Origin: Nucisporomicrobium flavum
GTDB taxonomy: Bacteria > Actinomycetota > Actinomycetes > Mycobacteriales > Micromonosporaceae
Length of the DNA stretch: 64,000 nucleotides
Assembly: GCF_016464385.1 (NCBI RefSeq)
Contig: NZ_JADMLH010000009.1
Location: 200,775 to 264,774 of the forward strand
Direction of reading: 5' to 3'
In this document: positions 1 to 7,581 of the stretch, one piece after another
How positions within the stretch are numbered: the stretch's first letter is position 1
Layout: every line of letters starts with the position of its first letter
Notes under the pieces: generated by a model
The model's input: only the letters and a program-made list of their open reading frames with translations
Database searches by the model: none
What the model was told of the DNA's origin: nothing
Made by a program: the position numbers and the translations under genes

Positions 1-2
1 GT

Positions 3-26
3 TTGGGCGGGGGGGCTCCCCCCCAA
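3..26. terminator. G/C hairpin at window edge
   Basis: A run TTGGG, then seven G, then CTC and C-rich sequence ending CCCAA can fold into a G/C stem-loop. It precedes the first promoter and probably ends a gene lying left of the window. There is no T-run, as is common in high-GC actinobacteria. Confidence 0.4.
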
Positions 27-27
27 G

Positions 28-60
28 GTTGACAGCGCCGACCTGTCAACGTAAGTTGAC
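28..60 (+). promoter_or_regulatory. Palindromic promoter/operator, probably leaderless
   Basis: GTTGACAG (28-35) and CTGTCAAC (43-50) form a perfect 8-bp inverted repeat with a 7-nt centre. TTGACA at 29-34 is a consensus -35; 17 nt later TAAGTT (52-57) fits a -10, and the ATG at 64 lies where transcription should begin. A third half-site GTTGAC occupies 55-60. The palindrome covers the -35 and spacer, so a repressor bound there would block transcription. The downstream HTH protein is the obvious candidate, by inference. Confidence 0.6.
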
Positions 61-63
61 ACC

Positions 64-300
64 ATGACCGAAGCAACCGATCTGGCCGCCGCGGCGGGCA
101 GCGCCGACCCGAGGGTCGGGCTGCGCGCGGTCGTGGCGCTGCGCCGCCTCCTGGAGGGCCTCGAGCACCTCCAGGTGGCAAACGCCCGCCGGAAGGGCTG
201 GTCCTGGCAGGAGATCGCCGACGCCCTCGAGGTGACCCGCCAGGGCGTGCACAAGAAGCACGCGAACCGGATGCCGATGCACGACCCACGGGAGGACTGA
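64..300 (+). CDS. Small helix-turn-helix regulator paired with a Clp-N protein
   Basis: 78 aa. A helix-turn-helix is visible at about residues 45-68 (WSWQEIADALEVTRQGVHKK), the type found in small actinobacterial 'Clp regulator-like' proteins. It probably binds DNA in the cytoplasm. The ATG lies 7 nt after a -10-like TAAGTT with no Shine-Dalgarno, so the message is probably leaderless. The next gene, encoding a Clp N-terminal-domain protein, starts 2 nt after its stop, so the two are co-transcribed. Autoregulation through the upstream GTTGAC palindrome is inferred, not shown. Confidence 0.75.
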   Translation: MTEATDLAAAAGSADPRVGLRAVVALRRLLEGLEHLQVANARRKGWSWQEIADALEVTRQGVHKKHANRMPMHDPRED

Positions 301-301
301 G

Positions 302-916
302 ATGCTGGAGCGATTCACCCAGGCCGCGCGCGACGCGGTCATCGGCGCCCAGGAAGCGGCGCGCGACCTGCGACAGTCCCCGATCGGGACGGAACATGTC
401 CTGCTCGCGATGCTCTCCGCCACGGACGGCCCGATCGCCACCGCCGCCGCCCTGCGCGAGAAGGAGGTGGATGCCCGCTCCTTCCGCGCGGAGATCCTGC
501 GCCGGGTCGGGCCCGGGACCGCCCCGGCGGACCCGCTGCCGGACGCCGACGCCGAGGACAAGGCGGCGCTCAAGTCCATCGGGATCGACCTCGACGCCGT
601 CCGGCGCGCGATCGAGGACACCTTCGGGCCGGGATCGCTGCACCTGCCCCGCGAGACGCCCCGCCGCAAAGGCCTGTTCGGCCGCTTCTACGGCAGCGGG
701 CACATCCCCTTCTCCCCGCGGGCCAAGAAGGTCCTCGAGCTGGCGCTGCGCGAGGCGATCCGGCTCAAGCACCGCTTCATCGCGCCGGAGCACCTCATGC
801 TGGGGATGATCCGCGACGACGGTGGACTGGCGATGCAGATCCTCGCCGAGCGCGGGGTCGACCTGACGGAACTGGGTGCCGAGATGGCGCGCTCGCTGAA
901 GTCGCAGGCCGCCTGA
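302..916 (+). CDS. Clp N-terminal domain protein (ClpC-N-like, no ATPase)
   Basis: 204 aa. It has two Clp_N-type repeats: one at about residues 1-75 (ERFTQAARDAV, GTEHVLLAML) and one at about 130-200 (FSPRAKKVLELALREA, IAPEHLMLGMI). They are separated by an acidic and then Arg/Lys-rich linker. In ClpC/ClpA this domain binds adaptors or substrates; the AAA+ modules are absent here, so this is a stand-alone adaptor-like or damage-sensing protein. A GGGAGGA Shine-Dalgarno sits in the end of the preceding HTH gene. The exact client is unknown. Confidence 0.8.
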   Translation: MLERFTQAARDAVIGAQEAARDLRQSPIGTEHVLLAMLSATDGPIATAAALREKEVDARSFRAEILRRVGPGTAPADPLPDADAEDKAALKSIGIDLDAVRRAIEDTFGPGSLHLPRETPRRKGLFGRFYGSGHIPFSPRAKKVLELALREAIRLKHRFIAPEHLMLGMIRDDGGLAMQILAERGVDLTELGAEMARSLKSQAA

Positions 917-943
917 CCAGGTCTACTTTGAGTCGCCGCGGGG

Positions 944-949
944 TACAGG
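944..949 (+). promoter_or_regulatory. -10-like box for a leaderless start
   Basis: TACAGG ends 7 nt before the ATG at 957 and no ribosome-binding site lies between them. The last base deviates from TANNNT. Confidence 0.35.
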
Positions 950-956
950 CACGCCC

Positions 957-1379
957 ATGACGTACCGGGTCGAGTACAACGGCGACGACATCGAGCTCGC
1001 CACCCTGGACGCCGCCCTGGACAACGCCAAGCACGCGATCGCCGACGACGTGGGCCCGGTCAGCGGCTGGGCCGTCGAGCACGACGAGACGATCAACGAC
1101 TGGTTCGTCCAGGGCGTCCGCGACGGCCGGGCCGTCGGGCCGACCGCGGTGGTCACCGGGCCGGAGCCGACCATGGCGGCGCAGACGTTCCCGCGACACG
1201 CCCCCGCGGCGGCCGAGGATTCGGCCCGGCGCATGACGTTCACCGGCAAGACGCCGGCGGAGGCCCTGGAGATGGCCGCGGGCTGGCTCGCCGGCCGCCC
1301 CGAGGTGGTCGACGTCGACGACGTGGGCTGGCATCCCACGCGCACCGGATATGAGGTACGCGTCTACTACCGGATCTGA
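957..1379 (+). CDS. Hypothetical protein
   Basis: 140 aa, soluble and acidic, with no signal peptide or membrane segment. The N-terminal part (MTYRVEYNGDDIELATLDAA) resembles small actinobacterial proteins of unknown function. The C-terminal part (residues about 90-140) looks like an alpha/beta segment ending in VRVYYRI. I do not recognise a family. It stands alone between the Clp-N gene and a nucleotidyltransferase, with its own -10-like box close to the ATG. Confidence 0.6.
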   Translation: MTYRVEYNGDDIELATLDAALDNAKHAIADDVGPVSGWAVEHDETINDWFVQGVRDGRAVGPTAVVTGPEPTMAAQTFPRHAPAAAEDSARRMTFTGKTPAEALEMAAGWLAGRPEVVDVDDVGWHPTRTGYEVRVYYRI

Positions 1380-1380
1380 C

Positions 1381-1386
1381 TACCCT
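1381..1386 (+). promoter_or_regulatory. -10 box for a leaderless GTG start
   Basis: TACCCT ends 6 nt before the GTG at 1393. This spacing puts the transcription start on or next to the start codon and supports that GTG over an in-frame ATG at 1351, which would overlap the previous gene. Confidence 0.45.
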
Positions 1387-1392
1387 GCCCAT

Positions 1393-2061
1393 GTGACGGA
1401 TTACGCCCGCTTCGTCGCCGCCGCCTCCGCCGACCCCGGCGTGCTCGGCATGATCCTCACCGGCTCGCACGCCCGGGGCACGGCGACCGTCCATTCCGAC
1501 CACGACGTCGTGCTCGTCGCGGCGGACGGCCACGAACCTCGGCGTACGGCCACGCTCGACGTCGCGGTCTGCACGGTCGAGGCTCTCGCCGACACCTCGG
1601 TCCTGTGGCCCCGGTACGGCTTCCGCGGCGCGAAGGTGCTGCTGGACCGGCTCGACGGCCGGATAGCGGAGCTGGTGTCCCGGCAGGCGACGCCCACGCC
1701 CGACGAGGCGGCACAGTGGGCTCGCGAGGGCCTCGACGGGTACGTCAACTTCCTCTACCGGGCCGCGAAGAGCCGCCGCGACGGAGACCCGGTGGCCGCG
1801 CGCCTGGACGAGGCGGAGAGCGTGTCGTGGCTGCTGACCACGGTGTTCGCGCTGCACGGGCGGCTGCGGCCGTACAACAAGTACCTGCGGTGGGAGCTGG
1901 AGACGTACCCGCTGGCACCGCCGTGGGATGCGACGCTGCCTGAGCGGGTGGCCGCGGATCCCGCTTCGCTGTTCCCCGACGTGGCGCGGCTCGCGCGGGA
2001 TCGCGGCCACGGCGACGTCCTCGACGGATGGGGAGACGACCTCACGCTTATACTCCCCTGA
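1393..2061 (+). CDS. Nucleotidyltransferase-domain protein
   Basis: 222 aa from the GTG at 1393. The nucleotidyltransferase signature is clear near the N-terminus: TGSHARGTATVHSDHDVVLV contains the GSxxxG...DxD pattern that binds Mg-NTP. The C-terminal half is helical (WLLTTVFALHGRLRPYNKYL), as in DUF4037/kanamycin-nucleotidyltransferase-like proteins, where this region binds substrate. The substrate cannot be told. The DxD is intact, so it is probably active. The HAD gene follows 20 nt after the stop and may be co-transcribed. Confidence 0.75.
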   Translation: MTDYARFVAAASADPGVLGMILTGSHARGTATVHSDHDVVLVAADGHEPRRTATLDVAVCTVEALADTSVLWPRYGFRGAKVLLDRLDGRIAELVSRQATPTPDEAAQWAREGLDGYVNFLYRAAKSRRDGDPVAARLDEAESVSWLLTTVFALHGRLRPYNKYLRWELETYPLAPPWDATLPERVAADPASLFPDVARLARDRGHGDVLDGWGDDLTLILP

Positions 2062-2081
2062 AGAGGAAAACTGGGGGACGC

Positions 2082-2687
2082 GTGGATCCGACCACCATCG
2101 AGGCCGTGCTGTTCGACATGGACGGCACCCTCGTCGACTCCGACGCCGCCGTGGAACGGGCCTGGCGGGTGTGGGCGCGCGAGCACGGAGCAGACCCGGC
2201 GGCGGTGCTGGAGATCGCCCATGGCGCGCCGGCCGAGCGTACGGTCCGCCTCATCCGCCCCGACCTGGACGAGGCCGGGGTGACCGCCGCCGCGGCCCGC
2301 CAGCTGGAGCTGCAGTACGACGACCTGTCCGACGTCGTGGCCACGCCCGGGGCTCATGAGCTGCTGGCCGCTCTGACGCTGCCATGGGCGGTCGTGACCA
2401 GCGCCGACGTACGCCTCGCGAAGGCCCGGCTCGGCGCGGCGGGGATCGCGGCACCGGTGCTGGTCACCGTCGAGGACATCACCGCCGGAAAACCCGACCC
2501 CGAGGGATACGTACGCGGCGCCGAGCTGCTGGGCGTGGCACCGTCGCGGTGCCTGGTGGTCGAGGACGCCGAGGTGGGCGTGACGGCCGGCCGGGCCGCG
2601 GGGGCGACCGTGGCGGCGCTCAAGGGAGTGGACGGGGACCTCGCGATCCGGGACCTGCACGAGCTGGCCCGGCTGCTCGGCGTGTGA
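2082..2687 (+). CDS. HAD-superfamily phosphatase (phosphoglycolate phosphatase-like)
   Basis: 201 aa from GTG 2082, preceded by GGGGGA; a longer frame begins at 2028 but overlaps the previous gene. HAD motifs are in order: motif I DMDGTLVDSD with both catalytic aspartates, motif II TSAD, motif III around TAGKPDPEGY, and motif IV VVEDAEVGV. The cap is the small helical type between motifs I and II, typical of sugar- or glycolate-phosphate phosphatases. A cytoplasmic hydrolase; its substrate cannot be read from sequence. Confidence 0.85.
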   Translation: MDPTTIEAVLFDMDGTLVDSDAAVERAWRVWAREHGADPAAVLEIAHGAPAERTVRLIRPDLDEAGVTAAAARQLELQYDDLSDVVATPGAHELLAALTLPWAVVTSADVRLAKARLGAAGIAAPVLVTVEDITAGKPDPEGYVRGAELLGVAPSRCLVVEDAEVGVTAGRAAGATVAALKGVDGDLAIRDLHELARLLGV

Positions 2688-2727
2688 CCGGGGTCCCGTA
2701 CCCCTGGTATTTCAGATTTTAAAGAGT

Positions 2728-2733
2728 TAGCGT
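2728..2733 (+). promoter_or_regulatory. -10 box for leaderless marR transcript
   Basis: TAGCGT ends 6 nt before the ATG at 2740. The 30 bp upstream are unusually A/T-rich for this region (GGTATTTCAGATTTTAAAGA), consistent with a promoter and perhaps a MarR operator, though no clean palindrome is visible. Confidence 0.45.
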
Positions 2734-2739
2734 CGGGGC

Positions 2740-3348
2740 ATGGCCGAACCGCTCGACGCCGCACAGCAGGCTTGCTGGCGCGCCTACATCGAGAGCAGCT
2801 GGGCGCTGCAGACCCGACTCGAGGACGACCTGCGCGCCGCCACCGGCCTCAGCATGGCCGACTACCACGTTCTCGTGGTGCTCTCCGAGGCATCGGGACG
2901 CCGGCTCCGCATGGGCGAGCTCGCCAGCCGGATGGTCTTCTCGCCCAGCCGTGTCACGTACCAGATCACCTCCATGATCAAACGCGGCCTGGTCCGCAAA
3001 CAGAGCTGCCCGGCCGACGGCCGCGGCCAGGAGGCCGTGCTGACCGACGCCGGCATGGCGGCGCTCGTCGCCGCGGCGCCGCTGCACCTGGCCACCGTGC
3101 GGGACAGCTTCATCGACGACCTCGACGACACGGAGATCGCCGTCCTCGCGGAGGTGTTCTCCCGGCTCGGCGCGCGGCTCCGGCCCGGCACGGCCGCCTC
3201 GACCTCCGCTGCGGCTTCGCCTTCCTCCGGCCGCACTCCCCCGGCGGCTCCTTCCTCCGGCCGCGCCTCGCCTGCTTCTTCTTCCGGCCGCACCTCATCC
3301 GCTGCTTCTTCTTCCGGCCGCATCTCGCGGTCGTCAACCACCGCCTGA
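2740..3348 (+). CDS. MarR-family transcriptional regulator with Ser/Ala-rich tail
   Basis: 202 aa. Residues about 1-145 form a MarR winged-helix dimer: DYHVLVVLSEA, the recognition helix SRVTYQITSMIKRGLVRKQ and the wing CPADGRGQEAVLTDAG. A cysteine in the wing (QSCPADG) is in the position where many actinobacterial MarR proteins carry a residue near DNA. The last 55 residues are low-complexity SSGR-type repeats outside the fold. The pirin gene follows 11 nt downstream, a common actinobacterial pair, and is the likely target together with this gene itself. Confidence 0.85.
   Translation: MAEPLDAAQQACWRAYIESSWALQTRLEDDLRAATGLSMADYHVLVVLSEASGRRLRMGELASRMVFSPSRVTYQITSMIKRGLVRKQSCPADGRGQEAVLTDAGMAALVAAAPLHLATVRDSFIDDLDDTEIAVLAEVFSRLGARLRPGTAASTSAAASPSSGRTPPAAPSSGRASPASSSGRTSSAASSSGRISRSSTTA
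3221..3330 (+). repeat. 27-30 bp degenerate tandem repeat in the marR 3' end
   Basis: CTTCCTCCGG or CTTCTTCCGG followed by CCGC recurs at 3221, 3251, 3278 and 3308. The four units encode the (A/P)SSSGR(T/A/I) tail. Unit length differs by multiples of three, so the frame is preserved. Confidence 0.8.
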
Positions 3349-3359
3349 AGGGGGCTGTC

Positions 3360-4331
3360 ATGCCCGCGATCACCGTCGACGACGTCCTCGTCCTCCCCCG
3401 CCTGCCGCGGCTCGACGAGGCCACCACCCGCTACCGCCCGCTCCGCCGCCTCACCACCGCGCCCACCGGCTACGAAGGCGAGGGCTTCCCGGTCCGTCGC
3501 GCGTTCGCCGGCGTACCGCTGAGCGAGCTGGACCCGTTCATCCACCTCGACCAGATGGGCGAGGTCGACTACGCGCCGGGCGAGCCGAAGGGCACCCCGT
3601 GGCACCCGCACCGCGGCTTCGAGACCGTCACGTACATGATCGACGGCACGATGGACCACCAGGACTCCAACGGGGGCGGCGGCACCATCACCAACGGCGA
3701 CACCCAGTGGATGACAGCGGGCGCGGGCATCCTGCACATCGAGGCCCCGCCGGAACGCCTCGTCATGAGCGGCGGCCTCTTCCACGGCCTGCAGCTGTGG
3801 GTGAACCTCCCCCGCACGGCCAAGATGATCGCCCCGAAATACCAGGACATCCGCGGCCGCGAGGCGGCGCTCCTGACCACCCCGGACGGCGGCAGCCTCA
3901 TCCGAGTCATCGCCGGCACGGTCGCGGGCCACGACGGCCCCGGCTCCACCCACACCCCGATCAACCTCGCCCACGTGACCCTCCAGCCCGGCGCGCAACT
4001 CGACCTGCCCTGGCAACCGGACTACAACGCCCTCGTGTACGTCCTCGCCGGCCGCGGCACGATCGGCACGGACCGCCGCCCCCTGCAATCCGGCCAGCTC
4101 GCCGCCCTCTCCGCCGGCGACGCGATCCGGGTGACGGCGGACGCGGACCAGGACAGCAACACCCCGGCGATGGAGCTGTTCATCCTGGGTGGACGCCCGA
4201 TCCGCGAACCGGTGGCGCACTACGGGCCGTTCGTGATGAACACGCGGGAAGAGCTGATGCAGGCGTTCGAGGACTACCAGAAGGGGCGGCTGGGGGTCAT
4301 CCCGGCGGAACGGCTCCCGCACACGAGCTGA
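3360..4331 (+). CDS. Pirin family protein
   Basis: 323 aa from ATG 3360. It is a bicupin of the pirin/YhhW group: the N-terminal cupin carries the metal-site region (WHPHRGFETVTYMIDG, then HIEAPPE), followed by Pirin_C at about residues 180-290. Pirins bind Fe2+ or another metal; some have quercetinase activity and others act as redox-dependent regulators. It follows a MarR gene by 11 nt and is probably controlled by it. The reaction in this organism is unknown. Confidence 0.9.
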   Translation: MPAITVDDVLVLPRLPRLDEATTRYRPLRRLTTAPTGYEGEGFPVRRAFAGVPLSELDPFIHLDQMGEVDYAPGEPKGTPWHPHRGFETVTYMIDGTMDHQDSNGGGGTITNGDTQWMTAGAGILHIEAPPERLVMSGGLFHGLQLWVNLPRTAKMIAPKYQDIRGREAALLTTPDGGSLIRVIAGTVAGHDGPGSTHTPINLAHVTLQPGAQLDLPWQPDYNALVYVLAGRGTIGTDRRPLQSGQLAALSAGDAIRVTADADQDSNTPAMELFILGGRPIREPVAHYGPFVMNTREELMQAFEDYQKGRLGVIPAERLPHTS

Positions 4332-4443
4332 GCGGGGCCGGTCCTGACGTGGTGTGCGGCGCCGGGCCACCTCGCGGTACTCGGCGCCGGCTCGCCGCGC
4401 CGTCGCACGGGGGTGGGCCGGGCGGGTCGCGTTGCGCGGAACC

Positions 4444-4473
4444 GGCTCGCCTACCTTGCGCGGGAGGCGAGCC
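4444..4473. terminator. Inverted repeat downstream of the pirin gene
   Basis: GGCTCGCCT (4444-4452) pairs perfectly with AGGCGAGCC (4465-4473) across a 12-nt loop, in the 208-bp gap between two + strand genes. It may end the marR-pirin transcript. No T-run follows. Confidence 0.35.
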
Positions 4474-4526
4474 GCGTCGCGTTCCGGCGCGTTCGTGAGG
4501 CCCGCGGTTTTGTCGGTGGTCGCCGA

Positions 4527-4532
4527 TAGCCT
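4527..4532 (+). promoter_or_regulatory. -10 box for a leaderless start
   Basis: TAGCCT ends 7 nt before ATG 4540, with no Shine-Dalgarno between. Confidence 0.45.
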
Positions 4533-4539
4533 GCGGGGC

Positions 4540-5238
4540 ATGGCTGTGGACATCGGCGAAATGCTGGATCGGCTCCTGACCGAGGGCGCGCGACACTCCG
4601 ACGACGCCCACGACTACGAGCTGACCATGGTCCCGCTCGGCGACGTGACCCTCCCGACGGGCCGCGTCGTCGCGTGCGACCCCCTTGCCCGCACCGGCGA
4701 GGCGCTGCCCTTCACCGTCAGCGTGCCCCCGGGGCGCTACCCGCTTCGCGCGTGGGTCGCCGTCGCGTACCTGGCCGTGAGCGGGCTCATGCCTTGTCGC
4801 AGCCTCGCGACCGTCCCGGCCGCCCCCGGGCCACTGTGGCTCAACCGGGTGGAGGCGGACCGGCGCACGGCGGCTCTCCACCTCGTCATCCGCGACGAGC
4901 CGATCACATCCTGGGAGCCGGCGCTCGTCACGGGTCCGGCCGAGCTGGACGAGGACGGCTTCGTCGTGCACCCGGTCGACACGGGCCTCGCCACGCTCGC
5001 CGACGAGCGCGCGCTGGAGGCGCTGTCCACATGGGACTATGCGGATGTCGAGAAGGTCTTCGTGCCGTCCGTCCCGCCCGACACCCCCGGATTGGTGGGC
5101 ACGGTGACCGATCCCGCGACCGGCGCCACCGTGCTGGCGGTCGAGCCGGGGAGCGGCGACGGGGCGTATGCGAGCTTTGTCGGGCGTACGGCGACCGGAG
5201 AGGTGGCCGCCTTCGTCACCGACTTCCGCGTGCTCTGA
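4540..5238 (+). CDS. DUF4241 domain protein
   Basis: 232 aa from ATG 4540. It matches the plan of DUF4241 proteins: an N-terminal LPTGRVVACDPL motif, a central RYPLRAWVAVAY strand pair, and a C-terminal half with DYADVEKVFVPSVP and YASFVGRTATGEVAAFVTDF. Family members are cytoplasmic, of unknown function, often in scattered single genes. It stands alone, convergent with the next gene. The ATG is chosen because a promoter-like TAGCCT sits 7 nt upstream; an in-frame start at 4354 has no support. Confidence 0.75.
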   Translation: MAVDIGEMLDRLLTEGARHSDDAHDYELTMVPLGDVTLPTGRVVACDPLARTGEALPFTVSVPPGRYPLRAWVAVAYLAVSGLMPCRSLATVPAAPGPLWLNRVEADRRTAALHLVIRDEPITSWEPALVTGPAELDEDGFVVHPVDTGLATLADERALEALSTWDYADVEKVFVPSVPPDTPGLVGTVTDPATGATVLAVEPGSGDGAYASFVGRTATGEVAAFVTDFRVL

Positions 5239-5449
5239 CAGCTCCCGGAGCGGCCGCGGCCCATCCGGCCCAGCTCGGGCCGCCGTGCCGTATGCCGACC
5301 AACCGACGGGACGAGGCGGTCGGCCGCGCTGACGCCCCGCCGGTCGGAGAACCGCCACGGACGCAGGCCAGCCGCCCCGAGCCACGCCACGGTCGGGCAA
5401 CCGCACAGAAGGGGAGCGCGGAACAGGCGCCAGACCTCCGCAAGCCGGC

Positions 5450-5640
5450 CGGGAGCAGAAGCCCCGCACGCCGCAGCCCGAGGGCTGAAACCCGCACCCC
5501 ACGAGCCCGGAGGCGGAAACCCGGGAGCAGAAGCCCCGCAAGCCGCAGCCCGAGGGCGGAAACCCGCACCCCGGAAGCGAGAACCCCGACCCCACGAGCC
5601 CGGGGGCGGAACCCCGCACCCCAGACGCCGGAGCTCGGAC
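5450..5640. repeat. About 72-bp degenerate repeat in a convergent intergenic region
   Basis: The 500 bp between 5239 and 5738 contain no gene I can support. Within them CGGGAGCAGAAGCCCC starts at 5450 and again at 5522, each followed by GC(C/A)GCAGCCCGAGGGC and GAAACCCGCACCCC. A partial third unit (CCACGAGCCCGGGGGCGG) lies near 5590-5620. The array sits between two converging genes. Confidence 0.7.
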
Positions 5641-5738
5641 AAGCGCCACCGTCGAACCGAGCCGCCCACCCCGACGCCGGTGCCGGCGCCGCGCCCGCCC
5701 ACCCCGACGCCGGGCGCCGGGCGTCGGAGCGGGAGGGG

Positions 5739-7220
5739 TCAGTTCGGGAAGTTGTTCGGGTCGACGTCGCTTGTTGAGGCGTTGCCGCCGATGATCGGGG
5801 TGAGCGTGATGGTCCAGATCGACGACGAGTACGACGTGGTCGTGAACTTGAACGTGTCGTCGAACTTGCTGAACGCGCAGTCCCGGGTGAAGCCCTTGCC
5901 GGCCTTGTCCCAGTCCTCGCCCGACGCCGAGTAGATGCGGTACGTGCCGTCGCGGATGCCCTTGGCCGTGAACGAGCCGCCGCCGCGGACGTAGACGGTG
6001 AAGATCGGCTTGGGCTTCTTGCCCTTGGCGGGGACCAGCGAGATCGTCGTGTCGTCCGCGCCGTTCTTGATCTTCAGGTGGCCGAGGCCGCCCGTGCTGG
6101 TCCGCTTGATGAACGTCCCCGTCTTGAGGCGGCGGTTCTGTTCCTTGGGGGCGGCCGGCAGGAACGTGCCGAACTTGTACGCAGGGTCGGCGGACGCGAG
6201 CTTGCGTGCGTCGGCGCGCAGGTTGTCCGCCCAGCCGGACTGGAGCACCGACGTGTACGGCGACGCCGCGGGACAGTCCTGCTTGGCGCTCGCGGTCTCC
6301 TCCACCATGTCACCGAGGCTCTGCAGCTCGAGGGCCAGCTGGGCGTGCGCGGCCTCGGCGCCCGGCGGAGGTGTGGTGGCGCGCAGCTTCTGCGCCTCGG
6401 CGCGGATCGTGCCGGCCGCCGCCGGGGCCGCCCTGGCGAACGCGGCGTCGTCCGAGGTGTTGAGCTTGACGAACGTGGCCTTGATCGCGTTGTCCGAGCC
6501 GGCCAGGAGTTGCGCGTACTGCTCCTTGGTCACCGGGCCGGAGGTGGTGGCCCCGGTCGTGACGGTGATCCGCCGGGGGTCGGCCTGCGGGGTGTCGTCG
6601 TCGCCGCTGGTGACGAGACGGATCGCGCCGCAGCAACCGACGATCAGGACCGCCGCGAGCGCGATGCCGATGATCTGGTTGCGCCGGCCCGTGCGCGGGG
6701 TGGCCTGGGGCGGCCCGGCGAAGGCGGGACCGGGACCATAGCCGGGCGGATAGGCACCGGGCGGATACGCGCCAGGCGGATAGGCACCGGGCGGGTAAGC
6801 GCCAGGCGGGTAAGCACCGGGCTGCCCGGGCGGGTAGCCACCGGGCGCCCCCGCAGGGAAAGCGCCGCCGGGCCCGGGAGGGTACGCCCCGGGAGGATAG
6901 GCACCCTGCGGAGAACTCCCGGGCGGAGGGAACCCGCCCGGAACGGGAAAGCCGCTGGAAGGCGCCGGAGGCCCGGACGCAGGCGGCCCGGAAGCCGGGA
7001 ACGGAGGTGGCGGCGTGAACGGCGACGACACCCGGATGGTCACCGCCACCCGGCCGGCCGGCGAGTCGACCCACACCACCGCGCCGTCGACCGTGCCCGG
7101 CGGCACCGTCACGGTGAGCGAGCCGTGGGTGGGCGACCAGAGCGCCCTGGTCGTGCCCGTCGCCGCCTCCGCGGGCGGGACTTCGATCATTGCGCTGCTG
7201 AAAGCCGGCTCCCCCGTCAT
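5739..7220 (-). CDS. Proline-rich single-pass membrane protein, unknown function
   Basis: 493 aa. Residues 1-70 form a small beta-rich cytoplasmic segment; about 70-165 are a P/G/A/Y-rich tract with repeated GAYPP; one transmembrane helix lies at about 176-196 (QIIGIALAAVLIVGCCG). The remaining 300 residues are extracytoplasmic: a helical part containing a cysteine (KQDCPAASPY) and a C-terminal beta domain that may form a disulfide with a second cysteine (TRDCAFSKFDD). The layout resembles actinobacterial membrane proteins with PPG-rich cytosolic tails. No enzyme motif is visible. Confidence 0.7.
   Translation of the reverse strand: MTGEPAFSSAMIEVPPAEAATGTTRALWSPTHGSLTVTVPPGTVDGAVVWVDSPAGRVAVTIRVSSPFTPPPPFPASGPPASGPPAPSSGFPVPGGFPPPGSSPQGAYPPGAYPPGPGGAFPAGAPGGYPPGQPGAYPPGAYPPGAYPPGAYPPGAYPPGYGPGPAFAGPPQATPRTGRRNQIIGIALAAVLIVGCCGAIRLVTSGDDDTPQADPRRITVTTGATTSGPVTKEQYAQLLAGSDNAIKATFVKLNTSDDAAFARAAPAAAGTIRAEAQKLRATTPPPGAEAAHAQLALELQSLGDMVEETASAKQDCPAASPYTSVLQSGWADNLRADARKLASADPAYKFGTFLPAAPKEQNRRLKTGTFIKRTSTGGLGHLKIKNGADDTTISLVPAKGKKPKPIFTVYVRGGGSFTAKGIRDGTYRIYSASGEDWDKAGKGFTRDCAFSKFDDTFKFTTTSYSSSIWTITLTPIIGGNASTSDVDPNNFPN
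6735..6905 (-). repeat. 15-bp tandem repeat encoding GAYPP units
   Basis: On the minus strand GGTGCCTATCCGCCC-like units recur with a 15-bp period and few synonymous changes, encoding repeated GAYPP pentapeptides of the preceding membrane protein. Copy number is likely to vary between strains. Confidence 0.7.
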
Positions 7221-7354
7221 GACGACGAGTATGGATGACCCGTACGACAGAATGCTGCCCGGTTCCCGTCAGCCGGGTCGCGCCGCGGGACAAGCCGGGC
7301 GCTTCGGATCACCCGGCTCCCGGAAAACCCTCCTGGGTGATCAAGAGCACAGCG

Positions 7355-7483
7355 TCAGGACATCAGGAACATGGCTCCGACGCCCAGGACGACCAGGAGC
7401 AGCATCGCGATCAGCAGGCCGCGCTCGGAAGCGGCGGCGGCGTCGGTCGGGGTGGCGGTGGTGGCGAGGGGTTCGCTGCTCAT
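7355..7483 (-). CDS. Small single-pass membrane protein
   Basis: 42 aa. A Thr/Ala-rich N-terminus (MSSEPLATTATPTDAAAASE) is followed by one hydrophobic helix (GLLIAMLLLVVLGVGAMFLM) reaching almost to the C-terminus. AAGGA lies 7 nt before the ATG, a good ribosome-binding site. It lies between the proline-rich membrane protein and the divergently transcribed phospholipase D gene. The function is unknown. Confidence rests on the RBS and the clean TM segment, since no homologue is recognised. Confidence 0.5.
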   Translation of the reverse strand: MSSEPLATTATPTDAAAASERGLLIAMLLLVVLGVGAMFLMS

Positions 7484-7581
7484 GAGGGGTCCTTAACAAG
7501 GGGATTACCTGCGGCTCAGGGTGCGGGCGGCCGTCAAGGGGCCTACCGTGAGGGCGTCGTCGACCTCGGAAGGGCTGCCCC

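Noticed and set aside
2772-3359. Apparent N-terminal extension of pirin through marR
   Set aside because: It reads marR out of frame and is Arg/Pro-rich; pirin begins at ATG 3360.
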